NCBI GenBank assembly: GCA_001931535.1
Contig: CP016211.1
Coordinates: 3,252,501-3,316,500, forward strand
Direction of reading: 5' to 3'
DNA: 64,000 nt
Source: Minicystis rosea
Lineage (GTDB): Bacteria > Myxococcota_A > Polyangia > Polyangiales > Polyangiaceae
The notes below the pieces were generated by a model. That model did not search any database, was not told the origin of the DNA, and saw only the letters and a program-made list of their open reading frames with translations. This document shows positions 1 to 9,083 of the stretch, piece by piece. The first letter of the stretch is position 1, and every line of letters starts with the position of its first letter. The position numbers and the translations under genes were made by a program.

Positions 1-35
1 TCGATCTGGTGCGCAAGGTCGCCTCCCGAGGGTGA
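1..35 (+). CDS. C-terminal end of a gene entering from the left edge (partial, tentative)
   Basis: Frame 3 of the plus strand is open from the window edge and reads DLVRKVASRG before a TGA at 33-35. The next gene is convergent and ends at 106, so a plus-strand gene ending here fits the layout. Ten residues are too few to name a family, and the open stretch could be chance in DNA this GC-rich. Confidence 0.3.
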   Translation, partial: DLVRKVASRG

Positions 36-105
36 GCGTCTCGCTCGGCGTCGTGCACCGAAACGCGTAGCTCGCGCCGCGCTCCGCCGACCTTGCGCCG
101 TCGTG

Positions 106-1146
106 CTACGCGCGCTTACGCCGCCGCAGCACCCTCACCGCCGCGCCGATCATCGCGAGTGCTCCGCCCATGGTGCCGGCGCCTCCTTCGCCTTCGCCCA
201 CGCGGCATCCGCAGCCGCCGATCACCTGCGCTTCATCGCTCCCTCCGTCGCCGCCCGCGCCGGAGCCGCCGGTGCCTGCGCCGCCCGTGCCCGGTCCTCC
301 CGGATCGCAGGCGCCGCCCGGGTAGATGTCGTCCGACGACCACGCAGGCTCCGGCGGCGCGCCGAAGCTCGTCGAGGGCTCGTCGTCGATCCGCACGTGG
401 CAGGGCTTGCAGATCACCTCCGCCGAGTCCGGACCGGCGTTGCCCGCGGCGTCCACGATGGTCGAGCGGAAGCAGAACGCATCGGCGGGGCTCGCGCCCG
501 CGAGCTCGGAGGCAAGCACGTGGAACGAGATGACCTGCTTCGTGCCGCCTTCGACGAAGCGCGTCGTGCCGAAGACGAAGTCGGTCAGCCCTGCGTCGCG
601 ATAGGCCTCGATCCGCTGCAAGAACGGGCTCCCGCCCGCCTCGAGCGCAGGCGTCTCCATCTCGACCCAATAGGCGAGATCGCTGTTGGACTGGCAGTCT
701 CCGCCCGACGACTTGAAGTCGACGTAGTCGTGCACGTTGAAGGCGATGACCTTGGGCGCGCCCGGCGCGGTCGTGTCGGGAGGCGCAGCCGTGAACGAGA
801 GCGAATAGACCGGGCACTGGAAGCCGGACCCACAGAACGTGCCCTGGATCGCGACCACCTGACCGGGCTCCGGCGCGGGCTGCACGACGACGGAGAGTGT
901 AGCGGGGCTCGACGTGAGCGTGGCCTTGGCGAGGGTCGCGGGCTGGCCGTCGACGGTGACGGTGACGTCGTCGAGCGAGACGTCGTATCCCGAGAAGAAG
1001 ATGGCCGCGTTGGCCGGATAGGTCGCGCCGTTCTTGGGCGTGCTGTCGTAGACGCCGGGCGATGGCGGCGAGCAAGCTCGTGCAGGCCGCGCAGACGCGA
1101 CGGCGAGGAGGACGGCGGCGAAAACGGGGACGGTGCGAAAGGTCAT
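106..1146 (-). CDS. Secreted protein with MYXO-CTERM-like sorting tail
   Basis: Protein of 346 aa. I start at the ATG at 1146 because it opens a clear signal peptide: MTFRTVPVFAAVLLAVASA, then a Cys-containing mature start. The body is beta-rich and Ig-like, with the phrases DTTAPGAPKVIAF and TIVDAAGNAGPDS typical of bacterial surface Ig-like domains. A Gly/Ala/Thr-rich linker (about residues 285-310) leads to a C-terminal tail: GGCGCRVGEG, a short hydrophobic stretch and RRRKRA. Cys plus transmembrane helix plus Arg cluster is the layout of the MYXO-CTERM signal found in Myxococcota, so surface attachment or sorting is inferred. The function of the body is unknown. The open frame runs further upstream to 1623, but that part is the shadow of the neighbouring gene. 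Confidence 0.75.
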   Translation of the reverse strand: MTFRTVPVFAAVLLAVASARPARACSPPSPGVYDSTPKNGATYPANAAIFFSGYDVSLDDVTVTVDGQPATLAKATLTSSPATLSVVVQPAPEPGQVVAIQGTFCGSGFQCPVYSLSFTAAPPDTTAPGAPKVIAFNVHDYVDFKSSGGDCQSNSDLAYWVEMETPALEAGGSPFLQRIEAYRDAGLTDFVFGTTRFVEGGTKQVISFHVLASELAGASPADAFCFRSTIVDAAGNAGPDSAEVICKPCHVRIDDEPSTSFGAPPEPAWSSDDIYPGGACDPGGPGTGGAGTGGSGAGGDGGSDEAQVIGGCGCRVGEGEGGAGTMGGALAMIGAAVRVLRRRKRA

Positions 1147-1262
1147 ATCAAGGTCTCCAAGCAAGGAGGCGATGATACCCGAGAGAGCGTCAAAGAGGAT
1201 CGGCCGATCCGCAGTGGCGATCTTCTCTTCGCGCCGACGGCGCGGCCGCAGGTGCAGCTCTT

Positions 1263-2357
1263 CTAAACAGCCCGCTCCATCAGCGACGCGAAGAGCTTCG
1301 CGATCTCCTCGTCCTCGAGCTCCAGGGTCGCGTCTCCGCACGTGATCTCCACCCGCTGCCGCAGCGGTGAGTCGGTCCCCATGGCGCGGGCGAACATCCA
1401 CACGCCCGTCGCCTCGGCGATGTCGAGCGCAGCGTCGTCGAGCCGGCGCCGATCGGCGCGGAGGTGGAGATGGAACATGTTGGTGGGTGGCACGCTCGGG
1501 TTGACCTCGATTCCGGGGATGGAAGCGAGGCGCAGGGCGAGCGCGCGAGCCTTCGCGACATAGAGCGGAATGCGAGGGAGGCGCTCCTCGAAGCCTGCGC
1601 GGGAAGCGAGCACGTAGGGCCAAAGCGCCGGCAGGTTGCCGCCCTGCCGGCGCTGCCAGACGCGCGCCTCACGGATGAAGTCGACCGTCCCCGCAAGGAG
1701 GCAGCCGGCGATGCCGCCCAGGGTCTTGTACGTGCTGACGTAAACCGAGTCGAAGAGCCCGGCGATCTCGGCGAGCGGACGGCCGTAGAACGGCTGCGAT
1801 TCCCAGAGGCGAGCTCCATCGAGGTGAAGCGCCGCCCCGCGGGCGCGCGCCCACGCAGCGATCGCGGAGAGCTCGTCCCACGTGGGGAGCAAGCCGCCGA
1901 TCTCGCGCTGAGGCAGCTCGATGAGGAGGGCCGCGATGGGCTCGGCGATCCTTTCGAGATCGGCGAGCGTCATCAGCGCGGAGGGCTCGCCGCAAAGCCA
2001 CGCATGGAGGCCGTGGAGCCGCTGATACCCCTTCTCCTCGTGCAGCTCGAGGTGACAGCGGGGGTGAAACGCGACGGTCGCGCACCGGCGTCGCTCGGAC
2101 CAGATGCGCAGCGCGATCGGCTGCGCCATCGTCCCGCTCGGCATGAACACGGCCGCCTCCTTGCCGAGCAATCCGGCGATCTCCCGCTCGAACGACGCGA
2201 TGACCTCGCCCTCGCCGTACATGTCCGGCTCGAGGTCCTCCGTGGCGAGCGCAGCGAGGCGCGCGAGGATGTCGTGCGGGGCGCGGCGCAAGGGCGGCAC
2301 ATGAGAGATCGCCCGTGTGCAGCGGAGGCGAATGGCATTGCGGTCTCGTTCGGCCAT
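1263..2357 (-). CDS. Threonine aldolase / beta-eliminating lyase family PLP enzyme
   Basis: Protein of 364 aa from the ATG at 2357. It has the fold-type I pattern of low-specificity L-threonine aldolases (PF01212): MYGEGEVIASFE near the N-terminus, a FMPSGTMAQ cofactor phosphate-binding segment, HLDGARLWES with the Asp that contacts the PLP pyridine nitrogen, and YVSTYKTLGGIAG, whose Lys is the expected Schiff-base residue. Members cleave L-threonine or L-allo-threonine to glycine and acetaldehyde, or act on related beta-hydroxy amino acids. The next gene downstream on the same strand lies 116 bp away and is unrelated, so no operon role is evident. The exact substrate cannot be read from sequence. 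Confidence 0.85.
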   Translation of the reverse strand: MAERDRNAIRLRCTRAISHVPPLRRAPHDILARLAALATEDLEPDMYGEGEVIASFEREIAGLLGKEAAVFMPSGTMAQPIALRIWSERRRCATVAFHPRCHLELHEEKGYQRLHGLHAWLCGEPSALMTLADLERIAEPIAALLIELPQREIGGLLPTWDELSAIAAWARARGAALHLDGARLWESQPFYGRPLAEIAGLFDSVYVSTYKTLGGIAGCLLAGTVDFIREARVWQRRQGGNLPALWPYVLASRAGFEERLPRIPLYVAKARALALRLASIPGIEVNPSVPPTNMFHLHLRADRRRLDDAALDIAEATGVWMFARAMGTDSPLRQRVEITCGDATLELEDEEIAKLFASLMERAV

Positions 2358-2668
2358 ACGCGAGCCTACCGCCGAGAGCGGTGCTCCTTCAGAAGATTGC
2401 GCAGCGCTCGGGAACGACGAGACCGGTGCCGCGCTCGGCGCGCTTCGAGCGGCTCTCGACGACGTCATGGAACCGGAGAAGCCCGCGCTGCGCACCGCCC
2501 TGGACTTCTTCCAAGCAGCGACCCGTCTACAGAAACCTCATCGAATGCGACTCGGAGACAGAGTGCGCCGCGTTTGCGACATCGTGAGACTGTCCGTCGA
2601 ATCGGATTGAATCGAGAAGGCTCACGCACGGGCGCTGCTGCGGCCCATCGGTTGCAGCTCGATCCAGC
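2358..2668. promoter_or_regulatory. Divergent intergenic region, no gene seen
   Basis: About 310 bp separate the divergent starts of the aldolase-family gene (minus) and the small gene at 2669 (plus). Open frames here read as basic, low-complexity peptides typical of out-of-frame GC-rich DNA. The stretch around 2520-2620 is more AT-rich than its surroundings and probably holds both promoters, but I see no convincing -35/-10 pair. Confidence 0.4.
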
Positions 2669-3223
2669 ATGTCGACCGATCGCCCAGGCCGGCCCAGCGT
2701 CGCCGAGCTCGAGGAGCATTTCCGCGAGATCACGCGGCTCATGTACGACACCGAGGTTCCGCTTCCCGTGCTCGAGGAGCGCGTCTATCCCTACCTCGCG
2801 CCCGGCGTGATCTTCGAGGATCCGTGGCTCCGCGCGCGGGGTTTCCGCCGCTTCACGATCGGCCTCCGCGGATTCCATTGCGTCATCCGCTTCGATTTCG
2901 ACATCTTCCAGATCGGCGTGCAGCTCGACGCCCGCGGCGGCGGGCGCGCCCTCGTGGACGGCGTGATGAATCTCCGCCAGCTCGGCTTCTACACGTATCC
3001 GCTCCGCACCATCCTCGTTTACGACTTCGTGCTGACGGAGGGCGGTCTCCAGATCACACGCCTCGAGGAGATGTGGAGCTTCGCGGACATGATCGCGAAC
3101 GCGCCGCTCCTCGTCGGGCAGCTCTACGATCGCGTGTTCCGTCCAGCCGCCGGCCACGTCTTCACGGCCCTGTTCGCGCTGTCCTGCGCTCTCGCCCCGC
3201 GCGGGGAGCACGCGCCCCTCTGA
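2669..3223 (+). CDS. Small conserved protein, possibly NTF2/SnoaL-like fold
   Basis: Protein of 184 aa, ATG at 2669. No signal peptide and no catalytic motif that I recognise. The central segment (GVIFEDPWLRARG, then IRFDFDIFQIGVQLD, then TYPLRTILVYDFVLTE and ITRLEEMWSF) looks like the strands of an NTF2/SnoaL-type alpha+beta barrel: an early EDPW segment, then repeated long strands ending in a Glu-Glu-Met-Trp edge strand. That reading is inference from pattern only. The codon pattern is consistent with a real gene. It converges on the receiver-protein gene, separated by the twin hairpins at 3348-3393. Confidence 0.6.
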   Translation: MSTDRPGRPSVAELEEHFREITRLMYDTEVPLPVLEERVYPYLAPGVIFEDPWLRARGFRRFTIGLRGFHCVIRFDFDIFQIGVQLDARGGGRALVDGVMNLRQLGFYTYPLRTILVYDFVLTEGGLQITRLEEMWSFADMIANAPLLVGQLYDRVFRPAAGHVFTALFALSCALAPRGEHAPL

Positions 3224-3347
3224 CCAAGATCACGCCACGACGTCGCCGCTGCGCACGCCCGGGCTCGGAAGCCGACCGAATAAACCGACGCGAGGCCCGA
3301 AGCGGCGCGACCTTCGCATTGGCGCGGGTGGTTCGAGGTATGGGAGG

Positions 3348-3393
3348 CTCCACGGGCTTTGCCCGTGGAGGGAAAGGAGCGGCGCTCCTTTCC
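3348..3393. terminator. Twin perfect hairpins between convergent genes
   Basis: Two back-to-back inverted repeats fill the end of a 176 bp convergent gap. Stem 1 is CTCCACGGGC (3348-3357), loop TTT, GCCCGTGGAG (3361-3370). Stem 2 is GGAAAGGAGC (3371-3380), loop GGC, GCTCCTTTCC (3384-3393). Both stems are 10 bp and perfect, with no base between the two hairpins. They can fold on either strand and so could terminate transcription from both sides. There is no U tract. Confidence 0.75.
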
Positions 3394-3399
3394 AGGGAC

Positions 3400-5715
3400 T
3401 TAGTTGCCGGCCAGCGAGCGACACTCGTTCGCGAGAGCCGACTCCGCCGGAGCGAGCTCCGCGCACTTCTTGAACGAGGCCTTCCCGCTGCGGCCCGCCG
3501 CCTGCTCCGCGGCGCCGCGGAGCTGCCACGCGCTGGCGCTCCCCGGCGAGTTGTTCGTGAGCTGCACGGCCAGGTTCACGGCCTTCGTGGTCTGGTTGGC
3601 CTCGAGCGCGCGCATCACGCGGGTGGTCAACGGCAGCGATTCGTCGTCTGGCGAGCGGTTCGGCGGATGGCCGGCCGCAGCAGTGCCGGATGCCCCCGGC
3701 GCGCCAGTCGACGCAGAGGCCGGCGACACAGGAGCAGGCGCAGACGACGGCGCCGGCGGCGCCGGGAGTTCGGTCTTCGCGGCCGTTTCCGACGGCATCG
3801 GCGACGTCGGAACGGCCGCGCTCGGCGGGGGCTGCGGCGTGGGCGTCGGCGGCGAAGATCGCGTCAGGAACCACGCAGCGATCGCAATCACCACCACGCC
3901 GGCCGCGATGCCGATGATCGGTCCCCGCCCCTTCTCGCCCGGAACGCCGGCGGGCACGTCGTCGTCGTCGCGCGGGCTCGCGGCCACTGCGCGATCGCGC
4001 GACGCCTTCAGCTCGGCGGCGGGCGGCTCCGGCGTCTTCGCCTTGGAGGCGGGAGCAGCCTTCGACGGTGCCCCTTCCGGCTTTGCGGGCGCCTTCGCCG
4101 CCGCAGTGGGCTCCGTCTTCGGCGCCGCGGGCTCGGGCTTCTTCGGCTCCGCGGCCTTGGGCGGCACCGAAGGTTTCTTCGCCTCCGGCGGCTTCGAGAT
4201 CGGCTTCTCTTCCGGTGCCTTCGGCGGCACCGACGGCTTCTTCGCCTCCGGTGCTTTCTCTTCCAGTGCCTTCGGCGGCACCGAAGGTTTCTTCGCCTCC
4301 GGCGGCCTCGAGATCGGCTTCCCTTCGGCCGGCGCGACCCTCTCCGGCAGCGCGGCCGTGGGCGGGACCGACGGCCTCTTCCCCGGCGGCGGCACCGACT
4401 TCTTCGTCTCCGCGGGCTCGGGCGGCGGCTCCTCCGGTACGTCGATGCCGGAGCGCAGCGTCGCGCGCACGTCGGCGGCCAGCTCGGCCTCGGGCGATCC
4501 GGCCTTGGCCGCCGAGGCTTGCAACGCCATCCCCACCAGCACGCCCGGCGGTATCGACGGCGTGCCCACGATCAGCTCACCGTGCGAGCCCGAGTCCGAC
4601 AGCGGATCGGCTCGCTCCGGCACGACGGAGTCCTCCGTCACGTCATCGATCACCACCGATTGCTGTCGGCCCGACGTCGGCGCCGGCCGGCCCGAGAGCG
4701 AGTCGTGCGAGTGCTCGTTCTCGATGCTCGGCACCACGTCGTCCGACTCTTCGGTGGTGTCGGCCTGCACGAGCAGGCCCTCGAAATAGAGCTTCGAAAT
4801 GGTCGAGAGCGTCGACAGATCCTCGAACGGCGACTCGTCGACGACCTGCATCAACGTCCGCTTGCCGTCGAAGAGCCGCAGGATCGAGTTGAGCTCGTCC
4901 GGGATCTCGTTCAGCCGCTCGAGGAGCTCGTTGCTGTCGACCTCGAACACGGTCGACAGCGGCGGCAGCGCTTCGAGCAGGCGTCCCCACTCGTCGACGC
5001 GGCGCATGCCCTCCATGAGGAGGCCCTGCGTCGAGGACTCGATCACGTCCGGACAGTCGACCTTGCAGAACTCGACCTCGAACTCGCCCTCGTTCCAGAT
5101 CAAGGTCCGGTAGACGGCCTCTTCGCCGAGCAGGCGGCCCAGCGTCGCATCGACGACCTTCCCGTCGCGGAAGTAGATCTTGGCGTCGATGTTGTTGCCG
5201 TTCGTCAGGTGAACGATGCCGCTCTTGCGGCTCACCTCGAAGGTCTGGAGCAGATCGACGACGTTCATGTCGGCGATCGATCCGCTGAAGTGCGTGCGCG
5301 CCGGGCCCGCCGTGGCGGCGCGCGTGGCGATGCCTTCCCGCGTGCGCCGCGCGAGCAGGAGCGTCACGCGCGCGATCAGCTCGCGCACGAAGATCGGCTT
5401 CGTGAGGTAGTCCTCCACGCCGAGCTCGAGCCCGCGGATCTTGTCCTCGATGGACTTCTGACTCGTCAGGAAGACGACCGGAATGCTGGACCACTCCGGC
5501 CGCTCCTTGAGCTTGCGGACCAACGCATAGCCGTCGAGCTTCGGCAGCCGCGTGTCGGTCAGCACCAGGTCGGGCGTGGAGAGCTCGATCTTCGCGAGCG
5601 CATCGGCGCCGTCCTTGGCCGTGGTGACGCTGTACCCGGCCTTCTTGAGGCTGACCTCGAGCACGCGGACACTGCGTGAATCCGCGTCGACCAGGAGAAG
5701 TTGTTGTTTGGCCAC
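3400..5715 (-). CDS. Receiver-DUF4388 protein with Pro/Lys repeats, one TM helix and a C-terminal helical domain
   Basis: Protein of 771 aa, GTG start at 5715. Residues 1-120 are a complete receiver domain: acidic D10/D12, phospho-acceptor D54 in [11 protein letters not shown]84 and K106 in YLTKPIF. Residues about 145-310 match the DUF4388/PatA-N type domain ([49 protein letters not shown]), common in Myxococcota signalling proteins. A long Pro/Lys/Ala region follows with KKPSVPPKA repeats, then one transmembrane helix ([16 protein letters not shown]) and a C-terminal TPR-like helical stretch. The kinase gene lies 101 bp upstream on the same strand, so the two may form one signalling unit. 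A receiver domain and a transmembrane helix in one chain, with no DNA-binding domain, is unusual. The substrate or partner is unknown. Confidence 0.85.
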   Translation of the reverse strand: MAKQQLLLVDADSRSVRVLEVSLKKAGYSVTTAKDGADALAKIELSTPDLVLTDTRLPKLDGYALVRKLKERPEWSSIPVVFLTSQKSIEDKIRGLELGVEDYLTKPIFVRELIARVTLLLARRTREGIATRAATAGPARTHFSGSIADMNVVDLLQTFEVSRKSGIVHLTNGNNIDAKIYFRDGKVVDATLGRLLGEEAVYRTLIWNEGEFEVEFCKVDCPDVIESSTQGLLMEGMRRVDEWGRLLEALPPLSTVFEVDSNELLERLNEIPDELNSILRLFDGKRTLMQVVDESPFEDLSTLSTISKLYFEGLLVQADTTEESDDVVPSIENEHSHDSLSGRPAPTSGRQQSVVIDDVTEDSVVPERADPLSDSGSHGELIVGTPSIPPGVLVGMALQASAAKAGSPEAELAADVRATLRSGIDVPEEPPPEPAETKKSVPPPGKRPSVPPTAALPERVAPAEGKPISRPPEAKKPSVPPKALEEKAPEAKKPSVPPKAPEEKPISKPPEAKKPSVPPKAAEPKKPEPAAPKTEPTAAAKAPAKPEGAPSKAAPASKAKTPEPPAAELKASRDRAVAASPRDDDDVPAGVPGEKGRGPIIGIAAGVVVIAIAAWFLTRSSPPTPTPQPPPSAAVPTSPMPSETAAKTELPAPPAPSSAPAPVSPASASTGAPGASGTAAAGHPPNRSPDDESLPLTTRVMRALEANQTTKAVNLAVQLTNNSPGSASAWQLRGAAEQAAGRSGKASFKKCAELAPAESALANECRSLAGN
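4160..4340 (-). repeat. In-frame KKPSVPPKA coding repeats
   Basis: Three copies of a segment starting GGCGGCACCGA(A/C)GG begin at 4160, 4223 and 4274, spaced 63 and 51 bp, both multiples of three. They encode [14 protein letters not shown] units in the linker between the DUF4388 domain and the membrane helix of the receiver protein. The varying unit length suggests slippage or unequal exchange that keeps the reading frame. Confidence 0.7.
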
Positions 5716-5816
5716 CTGACGTTCAGAAGGGTCGGACGCCGCCCCGGGGCGAAGAATGGGCGATCGCCGTACGAGGGGTCAAGCTGCTTGCAACCGGAGC
5801 CGTCCGCCGTCCCGCG

Positions 5817-7301
5817 TCAGCGGCTCCAAGGATCGACGACATCCCCACCGGAATGTCGGCGCGGCTCCGAGGGTCGACCACTGCCCGGCCGCGGCTTCTG
5901 GGCCGGCGTAGGGGGTGCACCTGCCGTCGCCGTGGGCGCGGTCACCGTCGCCGTGGCGGCCGCCGTCGTGGTCGGTGCGGTATCCGCGGTGACCGGTATG
6001 GTGGCCACGCCCGAAGCCGAAGGCGGCGGGGCCGGCGCCGACACGGTCGCCGCCGCGCTCGATTCCGCCGGATGGGATCGCAGCTCGCGAATCGCCAAGA
6101 GCCCGACCAGCCCCGCAGCGACGATGCCGAGCCCCACCCCGATCGGGCCGACAACGGGCCGCAAACCCGGTGTCTTGGGTGGATCGAGGGTCATCGCGCT
6201 GCCACGGCTGCGCGTCCCGGATCGCGAGACGGCGGCGCGGCGGCTCGCGCCTTCCAGCACGGCCTCGAGCGCGGCGCAGAGCTCGGCCATGCTCGCGTAC
6301 CGATCCTGCGGGCTCTTCGCGAGGCAGCGCATCACCACGGGCCCGAGCGCCCCGAGCCGCGACGCATCCGGCACGGCCCGATCGATGGGCTCGGGCGTGG
6401 CGAACATGTGCTTCGTGAGCACGCCCATGTACGTGTCCGCTTCGAAGGGCACGTGCCCCGCGAGGCACTCGTAGAGGATCACCCCGAGCGCATAGATGTC
6501 GGCCCTGAGGTCGACGCTCTGTCCCGCGGCCTGCTCCGGGCTCATGTAGTGCGGCGTCCCGAAGACCATCCCCGCGCGCGTGAGGCGCCCGGCGCCCATG
6601 ATCTTCGCGACGCCGAAATCGAGGAGCTTGACGAACTCGCGATCCCCATTGCGCGTGAGGAAGATGTTGTCGGGCTTGAGATCGCGATGAACGACGCCCG
6701 TCGCGTGCGCCGCGGAGAGCCCGGCCGCGCACTGGAGCACGATCTGCGCGGTGCGCGTGGCATCGAGTGTCTTCTCTGCGCGGAGCAGCTCCGCCAGCGA
6801 GATCCCCGACAGGTACTCCATCACGAAGAACGGCACCCGCTCACCGGACTCCGCCGGCGCCGGCAGGGCGAGCTCGCCGAAGTCGCTCACGGCCACGATG
6901 TTCGGGTGCCCGACCGCCGCAGCAGCCTTGGCTTCTTGGATGAAGCGCGCCGAGTGCTCGGCATCCGCGATGTCGCGGCGAAGCACCTTGAGCGCGAACC
7001 GGCGCCCGAGCGTGACATGCCGCACCTCGTAAACGGTGCCCATCCCGCCTTCGCCGAGGACGCCGATCACTTCGTAGCGCCCCTCGACGACCTGGCCGAT
7101 GAGCGGATCAGCCGCCGGATTCCAATCCGGCGCTTCGGCCAGCGCGTCGCCGTCGAAGGGGCAGAACCGAGCATCGCCCGAGAACACCTGCTTGCAGGTC
7201 GGGCATCGCTGAGCCTGCGCCGGCTTCTTCACCACACCCAGCCTTGCGACGGGCTCATCTTCGGAGCCCACGTCCCGTGATGGCGGAGCCGCGGGATCCA
7301 T
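5817..7301 (-). CDS. Membrane-anchored Ser/Thr protein kinase with N-terminal zinc ribbon
   Basis: Protein of 494 aa from the ATG at 7301. A GTG at 7334 would add 11 residues, but it overlaps a TACACT box that could be a -10 element. A zinc-ribbon segment (CPTCKQVF and FCPFDG, near residues 33-50) precedes a full Hanks-type kinase domain: glycine loop [12 protein letters not shown], catalytic Lys in [17 protein letters not shown] catalytic loop, DFGVAKI metal-binding motif, and [10 protein letters not shown] activation segment. One transmembrane helix ([18 protein letters not shown]) follows near residue 390, then an Ala/Pro/Thr-rich tail that would lie on the far side of the membrane. No PASTA or other ligand domain is visible in that tail. 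Downstream by 101 bp is the receiver-DUF4388 gene, a plausible partner. Confidence 0.92.
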   Translation of the reverse strand: MDPAAPPSRDVGSEDEPVARLGVVKKPAQAQRCPTCKQVFSGDARFCPFDGDALAEAPDWNPAADPLIGQVVEGRYEVIGVLGEGGMGTVYEVRHVTLGRRFALKVLRRDIADAEHSARFIQEAKAAAAVGHPNIVAVSDFGELALPAPAESGERVPFFVMEYLSGISLAELLRAEKTLDATRTAQIVLQCAAGLSAAHATGVVHRDLKPDNIFLTRNGDREFVKLLDFGVAKIMGAGRLTRAGMVFGTPHYMSPEQAAGQSVDLRADIYALGVILYECLAGHVPFEADTYMGVLTKHMFATPEPIDRAVPDASRLGALGPVVMRCLAKSPQDRYASMAELCAALEAVLEGASRRAAVSRSGTRSRGSAMTLDPPKTPGLRPVVGPIGVGLGIVAAGLVGLLAIRELRSHPAESSAAATVSAPAPPPSASGVATIPVTADTAPTTTAAATATVTAPTATAGAPPTPAQKPRPGSGRPSEPRRHSGGDVVDPWSR

Positions 7302-7506
7302 GCGCAGCGTCAACGGCACGGTGCCAGTGTACACGAGGTTCGCGAACGCCGCGATCGGGGTGTTCTCGTGTGCAGGTGTGGGGCTCTACCTCACGAGCGC
7401 AGCTGAAGCGCATCACGCCCGGCCACGACGGCGCGACTGTTCGATGGATGACGCGGCCCCCACTCACCATCGCGAGCGCGACCTGGCTCGGACGATGACG
7501 CCAGAC

Positions 7507-7670
7507 GGCCGGCTGAACGAAGAGCCGATGAGCGTCGGAGGGTGAGGACGAGAGAGACGGCCGGCTGAACGAAGAGCCGGCCAATGCGAGCGGGGATGAG
7601 GCAGAGATCGCCGGCTCAGCGGAGCCATGGCGAACCTGGGAGATGCGGCCGGCTCAGGGGAGAGCCGGCC
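7507..7670. repeat. Cluster of GGCCGGCT-N8-AGCCGGCC hairpin repeats
   Basis: The 384 bp gap between the kinase start and the SPFH gene's stop holds four related elements. Two are perfect 8 bp stems with 8 nt loops: GGCCGGCT 7559-7566 with AGCCGGCC 7575-7582, and GGCCGGCT 7647-7654 with AGCCGGCC 7663-7670. Both are followed by (A/G)ATGCGAGCGG. A third copy at 7507-7527 has decayed to a 5 bp stem but keeps the GAACGAAG loop, and a fourth at 7611-7626 keeps only GGCT/AGCC. The nearest copy lies 15 bp past the SPFH stop and may act as its terminator. The rest of the gap shows no gene. Confidence 0.75.
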
Positions 7671-7685
7671 GATGCGAGCGGATGC

Positions 7686-8903
7686 TCAGCCCGCGGGAGC
7701 GGGGGTGCCGCAGTTGGCGCAGAACTTCGCGGTGCCGATCTCGGCGCCGCAGCCGGTGCAGAACTTCTTCGCGGGCACCGCCGCCAGCCCGGAGCCGCAC
7801 TCCTGGCAGAACTTGCCGGCGGGAACGTTGGCGTTGCACTTCGGACAGGTGACCTTGCCGCCGGCGGCCGTCTGCGCCGTCGGCTGCGCGGCGGGCTGCT
7901 GCGCCTGCATGTGCGGGGGGGTGAACTGCGGGCCCTGAGGCTGGGCCATCATGTTGTTCATCATCCCCATGCCGACGGCCGCCTGCGCGCCGAGCATGCC
8001 CACGCCACCTTCGCCACCGCCCTGCGCCATGCCCTGACCGGCGCCGATCATCGCCGAGCCGGCGGCATAGTTGTTCCAGTTGCCGGCGAGCTGCTGAACG
8101 TAGCGGGCGTCCTGGTTGAACTGCTGATCCATCGCGACCTGCTTGGCCGCGGCGACGTCCTTGGAGATGGCCACGCCGCGACGGGCCGCGCCGCGCTCCT
8201 TGTTGGCCTCGCGGAGCGTCTCCTGATCCTGCTGGTTGAAGTTGATGTTGAAGTTACCGAGGTCCGTGATGCGGACGCCGATCTCCTCGAGGTTGGGCGC
8301 GCGCTGCAGGATCGCCTGCTGGATGTCGAGCGTCATGCCGCCGAGGTTGAGGAGGCTCTTCTGCTGGGCGGAGCAGACTTGGCCGATGACGGCCTTCACG
8401 CTCATGAAGAACTTGCCCTTGACCCAGTTGAGGGTCTGGTCGTTGTCCATGCTGCCCGCGGCCTGGCCGTAGTAGCCGATGACGAAGCGGACCGGATCGA
8501 CGACCTGGAGCGCGAACTCACCGAAGATGCGCGGGGTGACGAACTCGAAGAGGATCGGGTCCTCCATCGACTCGAGCGGGCCGCCGAAGGTGACGCCGCG
8601 GACCGGCTGCATCTTCACGAAGAAGATCTCGGAGATGAAGACGTTGCCGCCCGTGAACTGGGTGACGAGCTGGTTGAGGAACGGGATGTTCTGCGTCTGG
8701 AGCGTGTGGCGACCCGGCGGGAGGTAGCCGACGTACTTGCCGTCCTTGAAGAAGAGCGCGCACTCGTCGCTGTCGACGGTGAGCTGCGAGTACATGGGGA
8801 CGTTCTGATCCGGATGCTTGTAGACCAGGAGGTGCTTTACGTTGTCGGGCCGCGCGATCATCATCTCGCGCACGCCACCCTTGACGAAGTCCATGATCCC
8901 CAT
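7686..8903 (-). CDS. SPFH-domain (virion core/YdjI-like) protein with C-terminal zinc ribbons
   Basis: Protein of 405 aa. The ATG at 8903 is preceded by GGGAG at good spacing, which decides the start; the open frame extends far upstream only by chance. Residues about 1-270 match the SPFH/Band 7-like family of YdjI and 'virion core' proteins: YGYLPPGRHTL-like turn (YVGYLPPGRHTL), FEFVTPRIFGEFALQV, and a helical EANKERGAARRGVAISKD segment. A Gly/Met/Gln-rich linker follows, then paired zinc ribbons (CPKCNANVPAGKFCQECG and FCTGCGAEIGTAKFCANCG). Such proteins assemble on membranes as scaffolds; the role here is inferred. It is divergent from the gene at 9084, with a 180 bp shared promoter region. 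Confidence 0.88.
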   Translation of the reverse strand: MGIMDFVKGGVREMMIARPDNVKHLLVYKHPDQNVPMYSQLTVDSDECALFFKDGKYVGYLPPGRHTLQTQNIPFLNQLVTQFTGGNVFISEIFFVKMQPVRGVTFGGPLESMEDPILFEFVTPRIFGEFALQVVDPVRFVIGYYGQAAGSMDNDQTLNWVKGKFFMSVKAVIGQVCSAQQKSLLNLGGMTLDIQQAILQRAPNLEEIGVRITDLGNFNINFNQQDQETLREANKERGAARRGVAISKDVAAAKQVAMDQQFNQDARYVQQLAGNWNNYAAGSAMIGAGQGMAQGGGEGGVGMLGAQAAVGMGMMNNMMAQPQGPQFTPPHMQAQQPAAQPTAQTAAGGKVTCPKCNANVPAGKFCQECGSGLAAVPAKKFCTGCGAEIGTAKFCANCGTPAPAG

Positions 8904-9083
8904 CTCGCGCTCCCTCGTTGAGGCGGCCATCGTGGGCCGCTCGTCCGACGTCACCGTGTCCGCTACCATCCCGGCTCCGGACGGTCCACGTCCTGGAGCA
9001 AGCAGCGAGCGGAACATAATCTGCCCAATCGGCGCCGACAATGCCGTGCTGCCCATTCTTCCTGCGACCGTGAGGACTCCCTG
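8904..9083. promoter_or_regulatory. Divergent promoter region between the SPFH gene and the unknown gene
   Basis: 180 bp lie between two divergent starts. It must hold both promoters. GAGCGGAACATAATCTGCCC near 9008-9028 is the only AT-richer patch. I cannot assign -35/-10 boxes with confidence. Confidence 0.4.

Noticed and set aside
1263..2357. Threonine-aldolase-family gene as part of the NRPS cluster
   Set aside because: It lies about 36 kb from the ABC exporter gene and the intervening genes are housekeeping or unrelated.
2824..5679. A 951 aa open frame on the plus strand
   Set aside because: Runs through two unrelated genes and reads as Arg-rich low-complexity sequence; the receiver-DUF4388 gene on the minus strand explains the region.
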